Part shown: in pieces, positions 6,113-15,431 of the stretch | Layout of the letters: every line of letters begins with the position of its first letter | Position numbering within the stretch: the stretch's first letter is position 1 | Source: Facklamia miroungae | Lineage (GTDB): Bacteria; Bacillota; Bacilli; Lactobacillales; Aerococcaceae | Direction: 5' to 3' | Assembly (NCBI RefSeq): GCF_012396555.1 | Contig: NZ_JAAXPS010000001.1 | Coordinates: 62,001 to 126,000, forward strand | DNA: 64,000 nucleotides | Translations under genes and position numbers: made by a program | Notes under the pieces: model-generated | Databases searched by the model: none | The model's input: the letters and a program-made list of their open reading frames with translations, nothing else | Told to the model about the DNA's origin: nothing

Positions 6113-6165
6113 AATTAAATTATAGCAAAGTCAAACTAGAAATAAAGTAATAAGTGATAATTATT

Positions 6166-6981
6166 TTAAAATTTCAGGTCAAAGAAATTAATGAGATAAT
6201 GAGCTAAACCATCTTCATCATTTGATAGAGGAGTTATATCATTTGCGATTTCTTTCAGCGGTTTAATTGCATTATTCATTGCCACTCCATATCCTGCAAA
6301 TTCAATCATTTCAAGGTCATTATCTTCATCGCCAAAGGCTAAAATATTTTGACGTGGAATATGGTAGAAGTCTGCGATATTTTTGACACCAACGGCCTTA
6401 TGAATATCTTTAGAAACAACCTCTAGCACCGGAACTTCGCCTCCCCAAGTTCGAACAGAAACTTGATTTTGATAAACTTCCATAATTTTTCTTTGAACGG
6501 GTACTTGGTCAGCTTCGGAGGTAAAAAGGGTGACAGCTATCGGATTATGAATTAAAGTCTGGCGGGATATTTTTTGATAACTAGAGTCTTCAGAAGGGTA
6601 ATAAGGGGATTCTGGTAAGTTCATAGAAGAAGTATAAAGTCGTTCTTTGCCTTCAGCGCATACTAATTGAATACCCAGTTCTTCTTGACGGTTAAATAAA
6701 TCAAAAACAATTTCACGATCCAGCTCATGGTGATAGCTAGCTAACCACTCTGGTCGATCAGGGAAATGACAGTAAGCCCCATTAAAATTTACCATTGGAG
6801 TCGTCAGATTTAAAACTTGATAAATTTCTTTACTAGTACGGTAAGGTCGCCCAGTTACAATACAAATCAGATGGCCTAGTCGATCTAATTTTCTTAATGT
6901 TTCAATAGTAAGTTGAGAAAGTCTGGATTGATTATTTAATGTAGTGCCATCCAAATCAATGGCAATCATATGTTGGCTCAT
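6166..6981 (-). CDS. Cof-type HAD-IIB phosphatase, YitU-like
   Basis: Cytosolic HAD-superfamily phosphatase of 271 residues. Motif I is AIDLDGTTLN (nucleophile Asp near residue 9), motif II IVTGRP near 42, and motif IV FGDEDNDLEMI near 217. The C2B cap between motifs II and III is typical of the Cof/YitU/YcsE group. Bacillus members dephosphorylate FMN and the riboflavin intermediate 5-amino-6-ribitylamino-uracil phosphate, but substrate cannot be read from sequence. The ATG follows AAAGGAGG. It is transcribed opposite to its yitT, yitW and yitV neighbours. Confidence 0.9.
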   Translation of the reverse strand: MSQHMIAIDLDGTTLNNQSRLSQLTIETLRKLDRLGHLICIVTGRPYRTSKEIYQVLNLTTPMVNFNGAYCHFPDRPEWLASYHHELDREIVFDLFNRQEELGIQLVCAEGKERLYTSSMNLPESPYYPSEDSSYQKISRQTLIHNPIAVTLFTSEADQVPVQRKIMEVYQNQVSVRTWGGEVPVLEVVSKDIHKAVGVKNIADFYHIPRQNILAFGDEDNDLEMIEFAGYGVAMNNAIKPLKEIANDITPLSNDEDGLAHYLINFFDLKF

Positions 6982-7106
6982 AGTTTAGCCTCCTTTTCGA
7001 TTGGTTCGATTATAGCAAAGATGAAAGCTCAAGGGCAACTAATCATGATTATTGGCTAAAAAGTAGAATTGATGTAGAATGTAAACAAAGAAAGTGAGGC
7101 GTTGGA

Positions 7107-7445
7107 ATGGATTTAGAAAAAATGCGTGATACAAAAAACCTTAATGAACTTGAGCGTGTAATTGTGGATCGATTATCCAATGTAATCGATCCTGAATTAG
7201 GAGTGGACCTTATTAATCTGGGTTTGATTTACCGAGCAGATTTAACAGATGAAGGGATACTAAAAATTTTACTCACCCTCACAACCCCAATGTGTCCGAT
7301 GGCCGATGTGATTATTGATGAACTGAATGAGACTTTTGTCGAAGTTCCTCAAGTTGAAGAAGTCGAAGTAACAATCACTTTTGATCCGCCATGGTCATTA
7401 GACAAATTATCGCGTTATGCAAAAATTGCACTAGGAGTAATGTAA
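7107..7445 (+). CDS. Metal-sulfur cluster biosynthesis protein (MIP18/DUF59, YitW-like)
   Basis: 112 residues, entirely a MIP18-family (DUF59) domain. It contains the hallmark VIDPELGVDLINLGLIY (about residues 26-42) and TLTTPMCPMADVI with the conserved Cys near 58. The family includes SufT, PaaD and eukaryotic CIA2, which help mature Fe-S proteins. Bacillus YitW is the closest named relative by size and context. The gene overlaps the following hydrolase by one base (TAATG), indicating translational coupling. Confidence 0.88.
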   Translation: MDLEKMRDTKNLNELERVIVDRLSNVIDPELGVDLINLGLIYRADLTDEGILKILLTLTTPMCPMADVIIDELNETFVEVPQVEEVEVTITFDPPWSLDKLSRYAKIALGVM

Positions 7446-8287
7446 TGGAAGTTATCGTAGAAGATTTTTTTATTGAAGAAGGACCATATGGTTCAATCTC
7501 AGGAAAAGTTTTATCTCAGCGTCAACATAAAGATCAAACCTTACCACTTGTTATTTTTTATCACGGATGGACGAACTCATCGAGTGAACAAGTGTATTTT
7601 GCAATGGAAATTGCCCGTCAGGGTTTTCGAGTCGTCATCCCAGATGCTTACTTACATGGGGAGCGCTCTCCAAAAAGAGAAAGGCAAGAAGAAGACTTCT
7701 TAAAGACTCTAAAAGCTAATATCGAAGAGTTCCCTATTCTTTTGTCTTATTTTAAGCCAACACTCAAAGACGATTTTCTGGGCGTAGCTGGTATGTCCAT
7801 GGGTGCTATGACCAGTTTGCTCTTGCTAAGTAAAGAAGCACAAATAACTGCGGCTGTTGCATTGATGGGAACAGCCCACATATCTGACTTTATTGAGGAA
7901 AAAGTGATACACGTCATTAATAATTCTGATGACCCAACAGAAAGAATGGAACTTTTAGAACAAATTAAAAAGGACTATACGATTTTGTTTGATCTCGATT
8001 TAAGTCGACAGCCGCAAAAAATTGCTAATCGTCCTGTATTTATATGGCATGGCGAAGACGATCCAGTCGTCCCATTCAACTATATGCAAAAATTTGTCAA
8101 CTCAATTGTTAATCAACCTTATAGTCAATCCGTTCATTTTGTGCATGAGCCAGGCTATCATAAAGTACCCTTTAATCAAATTATACGAATGTCTACCTTT
8201 TTTAAAATGATCTATTCTTCGAATACTAAGGATGTTTGGTCCTATATCGAAGAAAAGTTGCAAGAAAGACCAGACTTTAATGATTAA
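7445..8287 (+). CDS. Alpha/beta hydrolase, YitV-like esterase family
   Basis: 280-residue cytosolic hydrolase. Visible elements are the oxyanion region FYHGWTNSS near residue 38, the nucleophile elbow GMSMGAM near 115, the acid in WHGEDDPVVP near 200, and the catalytic His in PGYHKVPFN near 237. The start is set at ATG 7445, which overlaps the stop codon of the upstream gene; a longer in-frame start at 7391 would lie deep inside that gene. The pairing with a DUF59 gene mirrors yitV-yitW of Bacillus. Substrate unknown. Confidence 0.88.
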   Translation: MEVIVEDFFIEEGPYGSISGKVLSQRQHKDQTLPLVIFYHGWTNSSSEQVYFAMEIARQGFRVVIPDAYLHGERSPKRERQEEDFLKTLKANIEEFPILLSYFKPTLKDDFLGVAGMSMGAMTSLLLLSKEAQITAAVALMGTAHISDFIEEKVIHVINNSDDPTERMELLEQIKKDYTILFDLDLSRQPQKIANRPVFIWHGEDDPVVPFNYMQKFVNSIVNQPYSQSVHFVHEPGYHKVPFNQIIRMSTFFKMIYSSNTKDVWSYIEEKLQERPDFND

Positions 8288-8305
8288 AACCAAAAGGGTG
8301 ATAAA

Positions 8306-8677
8306 TTGCTGAAAACAAAACAATGGTTAAATCATTCGATTGATTTGAGTACCACGATTGAAAAAGTCAGTCAAGATCAAGTGAATAAACTTATTTTTAA
8401 ATTAATTTTATTGCTTCCTTCTTCGATGATTGCTACCAATATACGCACAGGATTTCCAGTATTAATAAGCATTGAAAGAGAGTATATTAAAAACTTGTTA
8501 ATCAAGCAAATTGATTTACATTTAAAAGATCAACCTTTTCAACTAAGTGATCTCAATTCTCTAATTGAAAAGTGCCAAGATATAATCACGCATTACTATA
8601 ATGACCACTCACTGATCGATTTAGATAGTGTTCAAGTCGAAATCAATTATTTTCTCAAAAATGAAAAATTTCAATAA
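8306..8677 (+). CDS. Unrecognised 123-aa protein upstream of clpB
   Basis: I do not recognise this protein. It starts at TTG 8306, six bases after AAGGGTG, only 18 bp downstream of the hydrolase gene, so it is probably the last gene of that operon. It is rich in Ile, Leu and Asn. A hydrophobic stretch, LIFKLILLLPSS (about residues 29-40), is too short for a confident membrane helix, and the rest looks helical. It ends just before the CtsR-controlled clpB promoter. Confidence 0.65.
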   Translation: MLKTKQWLNHSIDLSTTIEKVSQDQVNKLIFKLILLLPSSMIATNIRTGFPVLISIEREYIKNLLIKQIDLHLKDQPFQLSDLNSLIEKCQDIITHYYNDHSLIDLDSVQVEINYFLKNEKFQ

Positions 8678-8682
8678 AACAT

Positions 8683-8772
8683 ATTGACCATTTCTGACCA
8701 ATGGAGTATACTATATTTAAGCTCTTAAAGAGAGCTTTTAATGTACATTGATAAATTTGACCAATTCTGACT
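8683..8772 (+). promoter_or_regulatory. clpB promoter with two CtsR boxes
   Basis: TTGACC (8684-8689) and TATACT (8707-8712), 17 bp apart, form the promoter. CtsR recognises the tandem heptamer TTTGACY-N3-TTTGACY (written on this strand). One match (ATTGACC-N3-TCTGACC, 8683-8699) covers the -35 element and a second (TTTGACC-N3-TCTGACT, 8756-8772) lies just before the ribosome binding site. Each deviates at one or two positions. A small GCTCT/AGAGC hairpin sits between them in the leader. Confidence 0.8.
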
Positions 8773-8787
8773 TTAAGGAGTGAGATT

Positions 8788-11400
8788 ATGATAGAAAAAA
8801 TGACAACAACCTTACAAAGCGCTATAGCTGAAGCGCAGCAAATTGCTATTAGGCGCCAACATCAAGAAATTGATATCCCACATTTATGGCGCATTTTTAT
8901 TCAGCCTGATCATTATGCTGCAAAATTATATGAAGATGTAGGGGTCGATTTGTCTGCCTTTCAAACTTTAATTGAAGATGAAATCGACCATCTGCCCCAA
9001 ATCTCAGGTGCAAATATTCAATATGGTCAGCATTTTAGTCAAAGAATATCACAATTACTAAGTGATGCCAGTCAAATCGCTGAGTCGTATCAAGATGAAT
9101 TCTTAGCGACTGAAGTTATTTTACTCGCACTTTATAAACAAACGAATAATCCTTTGACTAAATGGTTAATTCAAAAAGGGATAACTGAAGTTATTTTTAA
9201 AGAACGGATTGAAAAATTGAGAGGGGGAACGCGTGTGACTTCACAAAACCAAGAAGAAACTTATGAATCACTTACAAAATATGCAACCAATTTAAATGAA
9301 GCAGTTAAAAACAATAAATTAGACCCAGTTATTGGGCGTGACGAAGAAATTCGTGACGTTATTCGTATATTGTCTAGAAAGACAAAAAATAATCCGATTT
9401 TAATTGGTGAGCCTGGTGTTGGTAAAACAGCCATTATTGAAGGTTTAGCTCACCGAATAGTCCGTAAAGATGTCCCTGAAAATTTAAAAGACAAAGAACT
9501 TTATTCATTAGATATGGGTTCATTGATAGCTGGCGCAAAGTATCGTGGTGAATTCGAAGAGCGGTTAAAAGCCGTTCTTAAAGAAGTGAAAGAATCAGAA
9601 GGAAGAATTTTATTATTCATTGATGAGATTCATACGATAGTGGGTGCAGGTAAAACGGAAGGCTCGATGGATGCAGGAAATTTATTAAAACCGATGCTAG
9701 CGAGGGGAGAATTGCACTGTATAGGTGCAACAACTCTTGATGAATATCGTGAAAATATCGAAAAAGATAAGGCTTTAGAACGTCGATTCCAACGTGTCTT
9801 AGTCCAAGAACCAACGGTTGAAGATACGATTTCGATTTTAAGAGGCTTAAAAGAACGCTATGAAATTCATCATGGGGTAAATATTCATGATAATGCTTTG
9901 GTGGCAGCTGCGACTTTATCTCACCGTTATATTACTGATCGTTTCCTACCGGACAAAGCGATTGACTTAGTCGATGAAGCTTCGGCAACCATCCGAGTTG
10001 AAATGAACTCGATGCCGACTGAAATGGATGTCGTTAACCGTCGTTTAATGCAATTAGAAATCGAAGAAGCAGCTTTAAAAAAAGAATCGGATGATGCTTC
10101 TAAGAAACGATTAGAAAATATTCAAGAAGAATTAGCCGATCTTAGAGAAGAAGCTAACCAATTAAAAATGCGTTGGGAAATTGAAAAGGAAGCTTCCAAT
10201 GCTTTAAGAGATAAGCGTGAAGCTTTAGATAACGCCCGACGTCAATTAGAAGAAGCTCAAAGTAACTATGATCTTGAAACAGCAGCTCGCTTGCAACATG
10301 GGGAAATTCCTCATCTAGAACAAGAGCTAAAAGATTTGGAAGCTAAAGCTGATCAAACCTTACAATCAGATACTGAAAGATTAACCCAAGAAAGAGTCAC
10401 TGAAGTGGAAATCGCTAAAGTGGTTGAACGTTTAACAGGAATTCCAGTGAGTCGTTTAGTTGAAGGCGAACGAACTAAATTAATGCACTTAGACCAAACG
10501 CTTCACCAACGTGTGATGGGGCAAGATGAAGCAGTTGAAAAAGTAACACAAGCTATTTTAAGGTCAAGAGCAGGTCTGCAAGATCCTCGCAAACCAATCG
10601 GATCCTTCCTCTTCTTAGGACCGACTGGTGTTGGTAAGACCGAATTAGCTAAATCATTAGCTGAAGTTTTGTTTGATGATGAAAATCATATGGTCCGTAT
10701 TGATATGTCTGAATACATGGAGAAGCACTCTGTTTCCCGTTTAGTTGGTGCCCCTCCAGGCTATATCGGTTATGAAGAAGGCGGACAATTAACTGAAGCT
10801 GTTAGACGTAGCCCGTATTCCATTGTTTTACTTGACGAAATTGAAAAAGCTCATCCAGATGTATTTAATATTTTACTTCAAGTTTTAGATGATGGTCGTC
10901 TGACTGATTCAAAAGGTCGAGTGGTTGATTTTAAAAATACGGTCTTGATTATGACTTCTAATATTGCTTCGCACTTATTACTTGAGGGTGTAAGTGACCG
11001 AGGAGAAATTTTACCAGAAGTTGAAACGCAAGTTAACCAAGCCTTAAGCAATCACTTTAAACCTGAATTCTTGAACCGAATTGATGACGTGGTACTCTTT
11101 AAACCTTTGACTCGCGAAGATTTACAAGGTGTCGTTGAGAAATTCTTGAAAGATTTACGTCATCGATTGGCATACCAAGAAATTGAACTTAAATTAAGCC
11201 CTGAAGCCATCAACTGGCTAGCTGATAAAGGATATGATCCTATCTATGGCGCTCGACCACTCTTGCGCTTTATAACGAAAGAACTTGAAAATCCATTGGC
11301 TAAGGCAATTATTGCAGGTGAAATTATGCCTCATTCAACTGTGACAGTCGATTTAGCAAATGATCATTTAACATTTCAAGGACTTGATAGTGCTGAATAG
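8788..11400 (+). CDS. clpB: ClpB, ATP-dependent disaggregase
   Basis: Cytosolic AAA+ chaperone that works with DnaK/DnaJ/GrpE to rescue aggregated proteins. The 870 residues cover an N-domain (about 1-145), AAA-1 with Walker [10 protein letters not shown] near 206 and Walker B LLFIDEIH, a coiled-coil middle domain (about 410-530, Glu/Lys/Arg-rich) and AAA-2 with GPTGVGKTE near 611. The coiled-coil middle domain and the absence of a ClpP-binding loop distinguish it from ClpA/ClpC. ATG with AAGGAG. The promoter carries two CtsR boxes, so heat induction through CtsR is likely, whereas dnaK here has CIRCE/HrcA control. Confidence 0.97.
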   Translation: MIEKMTTTLQSAIAEAQQIAIRRQHQEIDIPHLWRIFIQPDHYAAKLYEDVGVDLSAFQTLIEDEIDHLPQISGANIQYGQHFSQRISQLLSDASQIAESYQDEFLATEVILLALYKQTNNPLTKWLIQKGITEVIFKERIEKLRGGTRVTSQNQEETYESLTKYATNLNEAVKNNKLDPVIGRDEEIRDVIRILSRKTKNNPILIGEPGVGKTAIIEGLAHRIVRKDVPENLKDKELYSLDMGSLIAGAKYRGEFEERLKAVLKEVKESEGRILLFIDEIHTIVGAGKTEGSMDAGNLLKPMLARGELHCIGATTLDEYRENIEKDKALERRFQRVLVQEPTVEDTISILRGLKERYEIHHGVNIHDNALVAAATLSHRYITDRFLPDKAIDLVDEASATIRVEMNSMPTEMDVVNRRLMQLEIEEAALKKESDDASKKRLENIQEELADLREEANQLKMRWEIEKEASNALRDKREALDNARRQLEEAQSNYDLETAARLQHGEIPHLEQELKDLEAKADQTLQSDTERLTQERVTEVEIAKVVERLTGIPVSRLVEGERTKLMHLDQTLHQRVMGQDEAVEKVTQAILRSRAGLQDPRKPIGSFLFLGPTGVGKTELAKSLAEVLFDDENHMVRIDMSEYMEKHSVSRLVGAPPGYIGYEEGGQLTEAVRRSPYSIVLLDEIEKAHPDVFNILLQVLDDGRLTDSKGRVVDFKNTVLIMTSNIASHLLLEGVSDRGEILPEVETQVNQALSNHFKPEFLNRIDDVVLFKPLTREDLQGVVEKFLKDLRHRLAYQEIELKLSPEAINWLADKGYDPIYGARPLLRFITKELENPLAKAIIAGEIMPHSTVTVDLANDHLTFQGLDSAE

Positions 11401-11448
11401 GATTAAAAAATAAGTAGCTTCAGTTACTTCCAACTAAAGATAGCATGT

Positions 11449-11489
11449 AAAGCTTTTTCTTAAGTTTATTCTTAAGAGAAAGCTTTTTT
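11449..11489 (+). terminator. Terminator of clpB
   Basis: AAAGCTTTTTCTTAAG and CTTAAGAGAAAGCTTT form a long stem with a six-base loop, followed by a T-run. Confidence 0.85.
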
Positions 11490-11596
11490 CGATCTTGTTT
11501 GCTGTTTATCGAATAGGAAGGTTAACAAGGTATACTTCTAGTGTAAATTGCAATTAAAAATGCTAGAATGGTAGTTACATGAAAGGAGAAGTGACT

Positions 11597-12820
11597 TTGA
11601 AACCTATCGATAAATTAGACAAAATCGTTGTTCGATATATCTTTTTAATTGCGGGGTTAGTATTGGCTATTTTTAACTACCAATTAATTTTTGCATGGAT
11701 TGATCGAATTTTTACGGTTTTCCTTCCTATACTCTCCGGTTTAGCAATTGCTTATGTTTTAAATATATTAATGGTGCGCTATGAAAAACTGTTGACACAA
11801 CCATCAACACAAAAATGGATCAAACCCTATCGTCGGCCGATTGCTATTTTACTTTCAATTGTGACGATTATTTTAGTCCTATTATTTGTTTTGGGATTAG
11901 TTTTACCTCAAGTTTATAATGTTTTGACTGAGGTTATATCAGCAGTTCCATTTCAGATTACTCGCTTGGAAGAGACAGTCACCAACTTTGAGAAAATGCT
12001 TCCATCCGAATCCATGGAATTTTTGGGGCGTTTCCAATTAGACTGGGCAGATATTCTCAAAAATGTCCAAGATTGGGGGAATCGATTTATTACGAGTGTT
12101 GTAAATACAACACTTTCAACAGTAGGATCATTGACTACTATTATTATCAATGGGGTAGTGGCTTTTATTTTCTCTATTTATTTGCTACTGTCTAAAGAAA
12201 AACTATTGGATCAATTTTTAAGATTGGTGACGACTTATACAAGTAAACCAGTAGCTCGAAGGATTTTTTACGTATTAACGACGATTGATGATTCTTTTAA
12301 ACATTTCTTCACGGGTGCAGTGATTGATGCAACTATTCTGGGTATTTTAGTCACAACGGGCATGTGGATTTTCAGATTTCCCTATGCAGGTATGATTGGT
12401 TCTTTGACAGGATTCTTTGCCTTAGTACCGATGTTAGGTGCATATATTTCTGGAGCGATTGGGGCCATATTAATCTCTGTTCACTCCGTTCCTCAAGCTC
12501 TCTGGTTTATCATTTTTGTTATTTGTGTCCAACAATTCGAAGGTAATGTCATCTATCCACGCGTTGTAGGCGGATCAATCGGGTTACCAGGAATGTGGGT
12601 CCTGTTTGCAGTGACCATCGGTGGAGGACTTTTTGGTGTTCCTGGAATGTTATTAGGGGTACCTCTAGCGTCAGCATTTTATAAAATCGTGAAACGCGAT
12701 GTTTTAGAGCGCGAAAGGTATTCTTATGAAGAAAGACAAAAGCTGCTGCACATTGCAAAATACGATTCCTTTAAACAAGTAGCTGATGATACTGATCAAA
12801 CGAGTCAAGAGACGAATTAA
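11597..12820 (+). CDS. AI-2E family transporter (UPF0118 permease)
   Basis: Polytopic membrane protein with about eight hydrophobic segments in two clusters separated by a soluble loop (about residues 125-205). The conserved family region near the end reads QQFEGNVIYPRVVGGSIGLP and GGGLFGVPGMLLGVPLAS. Members include autoinducer-2 exporters, sodium/proton antiporters and PerM/YdbI-type proteins, so the substrate is open. I set the start at TTG 11597, eight bases after AAAGGAG; the in-frame ATG at 11579 has no ribosome binding site and would add six residues. Monocistronic, between two terminators. Confidence 0.87.
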   Translation: MKPIDKLDKIVVRYIFLIAGLVLAIFNYQLIFAWIDRIFTVFLPILSGLAIAYVLNILMVRYEKLLTQPSTQKWIKPYRRPIAILLSIVTIILVLLFVLGLVLPQVYNVLTEVISAVPFQITRLEETVTNFEKMLPSESMEFLGRFQLDWADILKNVQDWGNRFITSVVNTTLSTVGSLTTIIINGVVAFIFSIYLLLSKEKLLDQFLRLVTTYTSKPVARRIFYVLTTIDDSFKHFFTGAVIDATILGILVTTGMWIFRFPYAGMIGSLTGFFALVPMLGAYISGAIGAILISVHSVPQALWFIIFVICVQQFEGNVIYPRVVGGSIGLPGMWVLFAVTIGGGLFGVPGMLLGVPLASAFYKIVKRDVLERERYSYEERQKLLHIAKYDSFKQVADDTDQTSQETN

Positions 12821-12833
12821 TTTGATAAGTTAG

Positions 12834-12872
12834 CCTTACCTGTAAAATTCCATTTTAAAGGGTAAGGTTTTT
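12834..12872 (+). terminator. Terminator of the AI-2E family gene
   Basis: CCTTACC/GGTAAGG encloses an inner AAAAT/ATTTT stem, followed by TTTTT. Confidence 0.85.
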
Positions 12873-13002
12873 CTCTCTGTAAGTGTAGTGTTTTATTGTG
12901 ATTAGTGATAATCTTCGCTCAAAATTTACACTTTAAAAGTTACTCAATTTGCTACTATTGAAAGCTATTACATGATATAATTGAATTAGAGGAGGTGGGT
13001 AA

Positions 13003-13614
13003 ATGCTTGTGAGCTTTTTTCTAGCCATTATAGCTTTAGTAGTATCTTTGTATACGCGCTGGACTTGGCTATTGTGGTCAATTGCAGCTGTTCTTTTTGC
13101 CTTATTTTTCGGCATTGAGGGCGCATCAATGTTACACTATCTCATTTTTATGATAGGTGTAACCTGTTTAATTCTGGAAGTGTATATACCAGATCTTGGT
13201 ATTACAGGTTCCGTTGGTGTGATCGCATTTGTTTTTGCTCTTTGGTTAAAATACCAAGATTTATCAACAGTAACATTAATTGTTTTAGCCAGCTTAGCTA
13301 TTGTGCTAATTTTATTCTTAGTATTTAATAAATTGGGACACAATTTACAGTTTAGTCCTGATTTTATCTTGGAAAAGGCGATTAGCAGAGACGCTAATAC
13401 GAACTCGGATAGCAAGGACGCTGCTTTTCTTGCCGAATTAGTCGGAAAAGTCGGAGTGACTGTTGGCGGTTTAAGGCCGGTTGGTAAGATTAAAGTGGAG
13501 GATCATTACTATGAAGCTTATAGCTTAGAAGAGATGATTGCAGCAAACCAACCGATCAAAATTATTAAGATCGTTGACAAAAAAATTTATGTAAGGAGCG
13601 AAATGAATGGATAA
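13003..13614 (+). CDS. NfeD family membrane protein (short form)
   Basis: 203 residues: four or so hydrophobic segments in residues 1-110, then a soluble OB-fold-like NfeD domain (about 140-200, containing [18 protein letters not shown]). It lacks the N-terminal ClpP-like serine protease domain of long-form NfeD/YqeZ. The gene overlaps floA by 8 bp. NfeD proteins are genetically and physically linked to flotillins and bacterial membrane microdomains. ATG at 13003 with GAGGAGGTG. An extended -10 (TGATATAAT) lies about 35 bp upstream. Confidence 0.88.
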   Translation: MLVSFFLAIIALVVSLYTRWTWLLWSIAAVLFALFFGIEGASMLHYLIFMIGVTCLILEVYIPDLGITGSVGVIAFVFALWLKYQDLSTVTLIVLASLAIVLILFLVFNKLGHNLQFSPDFILEKAISRDANTNSDSKDAAFLAELVGKVGVTVGGLRPVGKIKVEDHYYEAYSLEEMIAANQPIKIIKIVDKKIYVRSEMNG

Positions 13615-14617
13615 TTTTAATTTTGATAATGGATCACCTATCTTTATGACTGTAATAATTATTTTACTACTCATCTTTTTAATTTCCGTTTTCTTGAGAT
13701 TTGTTCCTATAGGATTATGGGTTACAGCTTATTTTTCTGGAGCAAAGGTATCGATTGGCGATTTAATTGGGATGCGGTTGAGGAGGGTTAAACCCGCCTA
13801 TATTGTTAATCCTCTAATTAAAGCGACCAAGGCTGGAGTGCCGATTACTACTGACCAATTAGAAGCGCACTTTTTAGCAGGTGGAGATGTCAACCAAGTT
13901 GTCGATGCTTTAATCGCTGCTCAGAGAGCAAATATCGATTTAGAGTTTGAACAAGCAGCAGCAATTGACTTAGCGGGACGTAATGTTTTTGAAGCAGTTC
14001 AAGTTTCAGTAAACCCTAAAGTAATTGAAACACCTGTTATTGCTGGCGTAGCAATGGACGGCATTGAAGTGAAGGCCAAAGCCAAAGTGACTGTAAGAGC
14101 TAATATTGAACGTTTAGTCGGTGGTGCGGGAGAAGAAACAATTATTGCCCGGGTAGGTGAAGGAATCGTAACTACTGTAGGTTCTGCATCCACTCACTCA
14201 ATCGTCTTAGAAAATCCTGATTCGATTTCACAGACAATTCTTAGGAAAGGTTTAGACTCAGGAACTGCCTTTGAAATTCTCTCGATCGATATTGCTGACG
14301 TTGATGTTGGACGTAATATAGGAGCAAAACTACAGACTGACCAAGCAGAAGCTGATAAGAAAATTGCCCAAGCTAAGGCAGAAGAACGACGTGCTGTTGC
14401 GGTTGCACAAGAGCAGGAAAATATTGCCGAAGTTCAAAAGATGCGGGCTAAAGTAGTAGAAGCAGAATCTCAAGTACCATTAGCTGTTGCAGAAGCCTTC
14501 CGCAACGGCCGGATTGGAATAAAAGATTATTATGATTTAGAAAATATCCAGTCGGATACCCAAATGCGCGAATCCATAGCCAAAAGTGGAACGCCTCATA
14601 CCACTGAAAATGAGTGA
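13607..14617 (+). CDS. floA: Flotillin-like protein FloA
   Basis: Scaffold protein of membrane microdomains, 336 residues. An N-terminal hydrophobic hairpin (about residues 12-45) anchors it in the membrane. The SPFH/flotillin domain follows, with [16 protein letters not shown] and [20 protein letters not shown], and then an Ala/Glu/Lys-rich coiled-coil (about 245-295, [20 protein letters not shown]). Length is near the family norm of about 330. ATG at 13607 with AGGAG; another ATG four bases upstream is out of frame. The operon order nfeD-floA-third gene parallels yqeZ-yqfA-yqfB of Bacillus. Confidence 0.95.
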   Translation: MDNFNFDNGSPIFMTVIIILLLIFLISVFLRFVPIGLWVTAYFSGAKVSIGDLIGMRLRRVKPAYIVNPLIKATKAGVPITTDQLEAHFLAGGDVNQVVDALIAAQRANIDLEFEQAAAIDLAGRNVFEAVQVSVNPKVIETPVIAGVAMDGIEVKAKAKVTVRANIERLVGGAGEETIIARVGEGIVTTVGSASTHSIVLENPDSISQTILRKGLDSGTAFEILSIDIADVDVGRNIGAKLQTDQAEADKKIAQAKAEERRAVAVAQEQENIAEVQKMRAKVVEAESQVPLAVAEAFRNGRIGIKDYYDLENIQSDTQMRESIAKSGTPHTTENE

Positions 14618-15339
14618 TAATTATGGGATTCTTTGAAATAATTATTCTGGGATTTATTATTAATTATTTGGCATCCAAATTTAACAAAAAGAAAGATAAA
14701 GATAATTCTTTGGGTTCGATTAAAAACAAGGTTATTGAAGGCTTTGAACAAATGGAAACCATGGTGGATCAAGGGAAATACCCAAATCTAACTAAATACT
14801 TTGCAACAGATCTTGAGTCAGATACGGATGAACCAGATAATATCGAGTCAGTTCATGACCAACCTGCACAATGGATAGTTGACCCAACGATCATTAATCG
14901 ATTGCAAAACAAGTATCGTCATGAATTACAAGCTTTGCCTAAAAATTTAAAGAACCAGATAAATCGTTTGATAGAAGAAGGACCCCAGGCAGTTAAAGAT
15001 AAGGCTATTCAATTATCGGCTTATCATCCAAATCGGGAAAAATTATTAGAAATTGCAAATTATTTTGAATATTTAGTGAACGAAGAGCAGGAAGATCCTA
15101 GCAAGGGAGATCTGATCGCTAAGTCTTCAACGGTTACTGAAGATTTTAATGATTTTTCAGATATGGAATACGAAATGGAGCCATTCATTATCGAAGGCGA
15201 AGAAATTGCAGAATTCAGCCAACCATTGCAAGTTGAACGCCTAAAAACAGCAGAAGATTCAAATATTCACTCCAATCAATTAAAAGAAGCTATTATTTGG
15301 TCGGAGATTCTTGCACGGCCAAAGTCAATGCGAAAATAA
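14614..15339 (+). CDS. Unknown membrane-anchored protein of the floA operon
   Basis: 241 residues that I do not recognise. One hydrophobic N-terminal segment (about residues 5-20), followed by a Lys-rich KFNKKKDKD patch, predicts a single membrane anchor with the remainder in the cytosol. The body is acidic and helical. The GTG at 14614 overlaps the floA stop codon by four bases; an in-frame ATG at 14623 is the alternative. Neither has a strong ribosome binding site, so translational coupling to floA is likely. The position suggests a partner of the flotillin scaffold, but no sequence motif proves it. Confidence 0.75.
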   Translation: MIIMGFFEIIILGFIINYLASKFNKKKDKDNSLGSIKNKVIEGFEQMETMVDQGKYPNLTKYFATDLESDTDEPDNIESVHDQPAQWIVDPTIINRLQNKYRHELQALPKNLKNQINRLIEEGPQAVKDKAIQLSAYHPNREKLLEIANYFEYLVNEEQEDPSKGDLIAKSSTVTEDFNDFSDMEYEMEPFIIEGEEIAEFSQPLQVERLKTAEDSNIHSNQLKEAIIWSEILARPKSMRK

Positions 15340-15431
15340 AATAATTCCCATTCTGATGTAGCAAGCCTAAAAATTAGACCTTAAATCTAATTTAAGGTCA
15401 TATATGTTTGCTAGCAGAATGGGAATTATTA
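15340..15431. terminator. Large bidirectional terminator
   Basis: A 16-bp perfect stem (AATAATTCCCATTCTG / CAGAATGGGAATTATT, 15340-15355 and 15415-15430) encloses further pairing, including GACCTTAAAT/ATTTAAGGTC-type sequence. It is followed by TATTTTTT on the plus strand and overlaps the stop codon of the convergent DUF2974 gene. Confidence 0.8.

Noticed and set aside
7391-7445. An upstream in-frame start for the alpha/beta hydrolase
   Set aside because: It lies inside the DUF59 gene and adds 18 non-homologous residues; the TAATG overlap start is typical of coupled genes.
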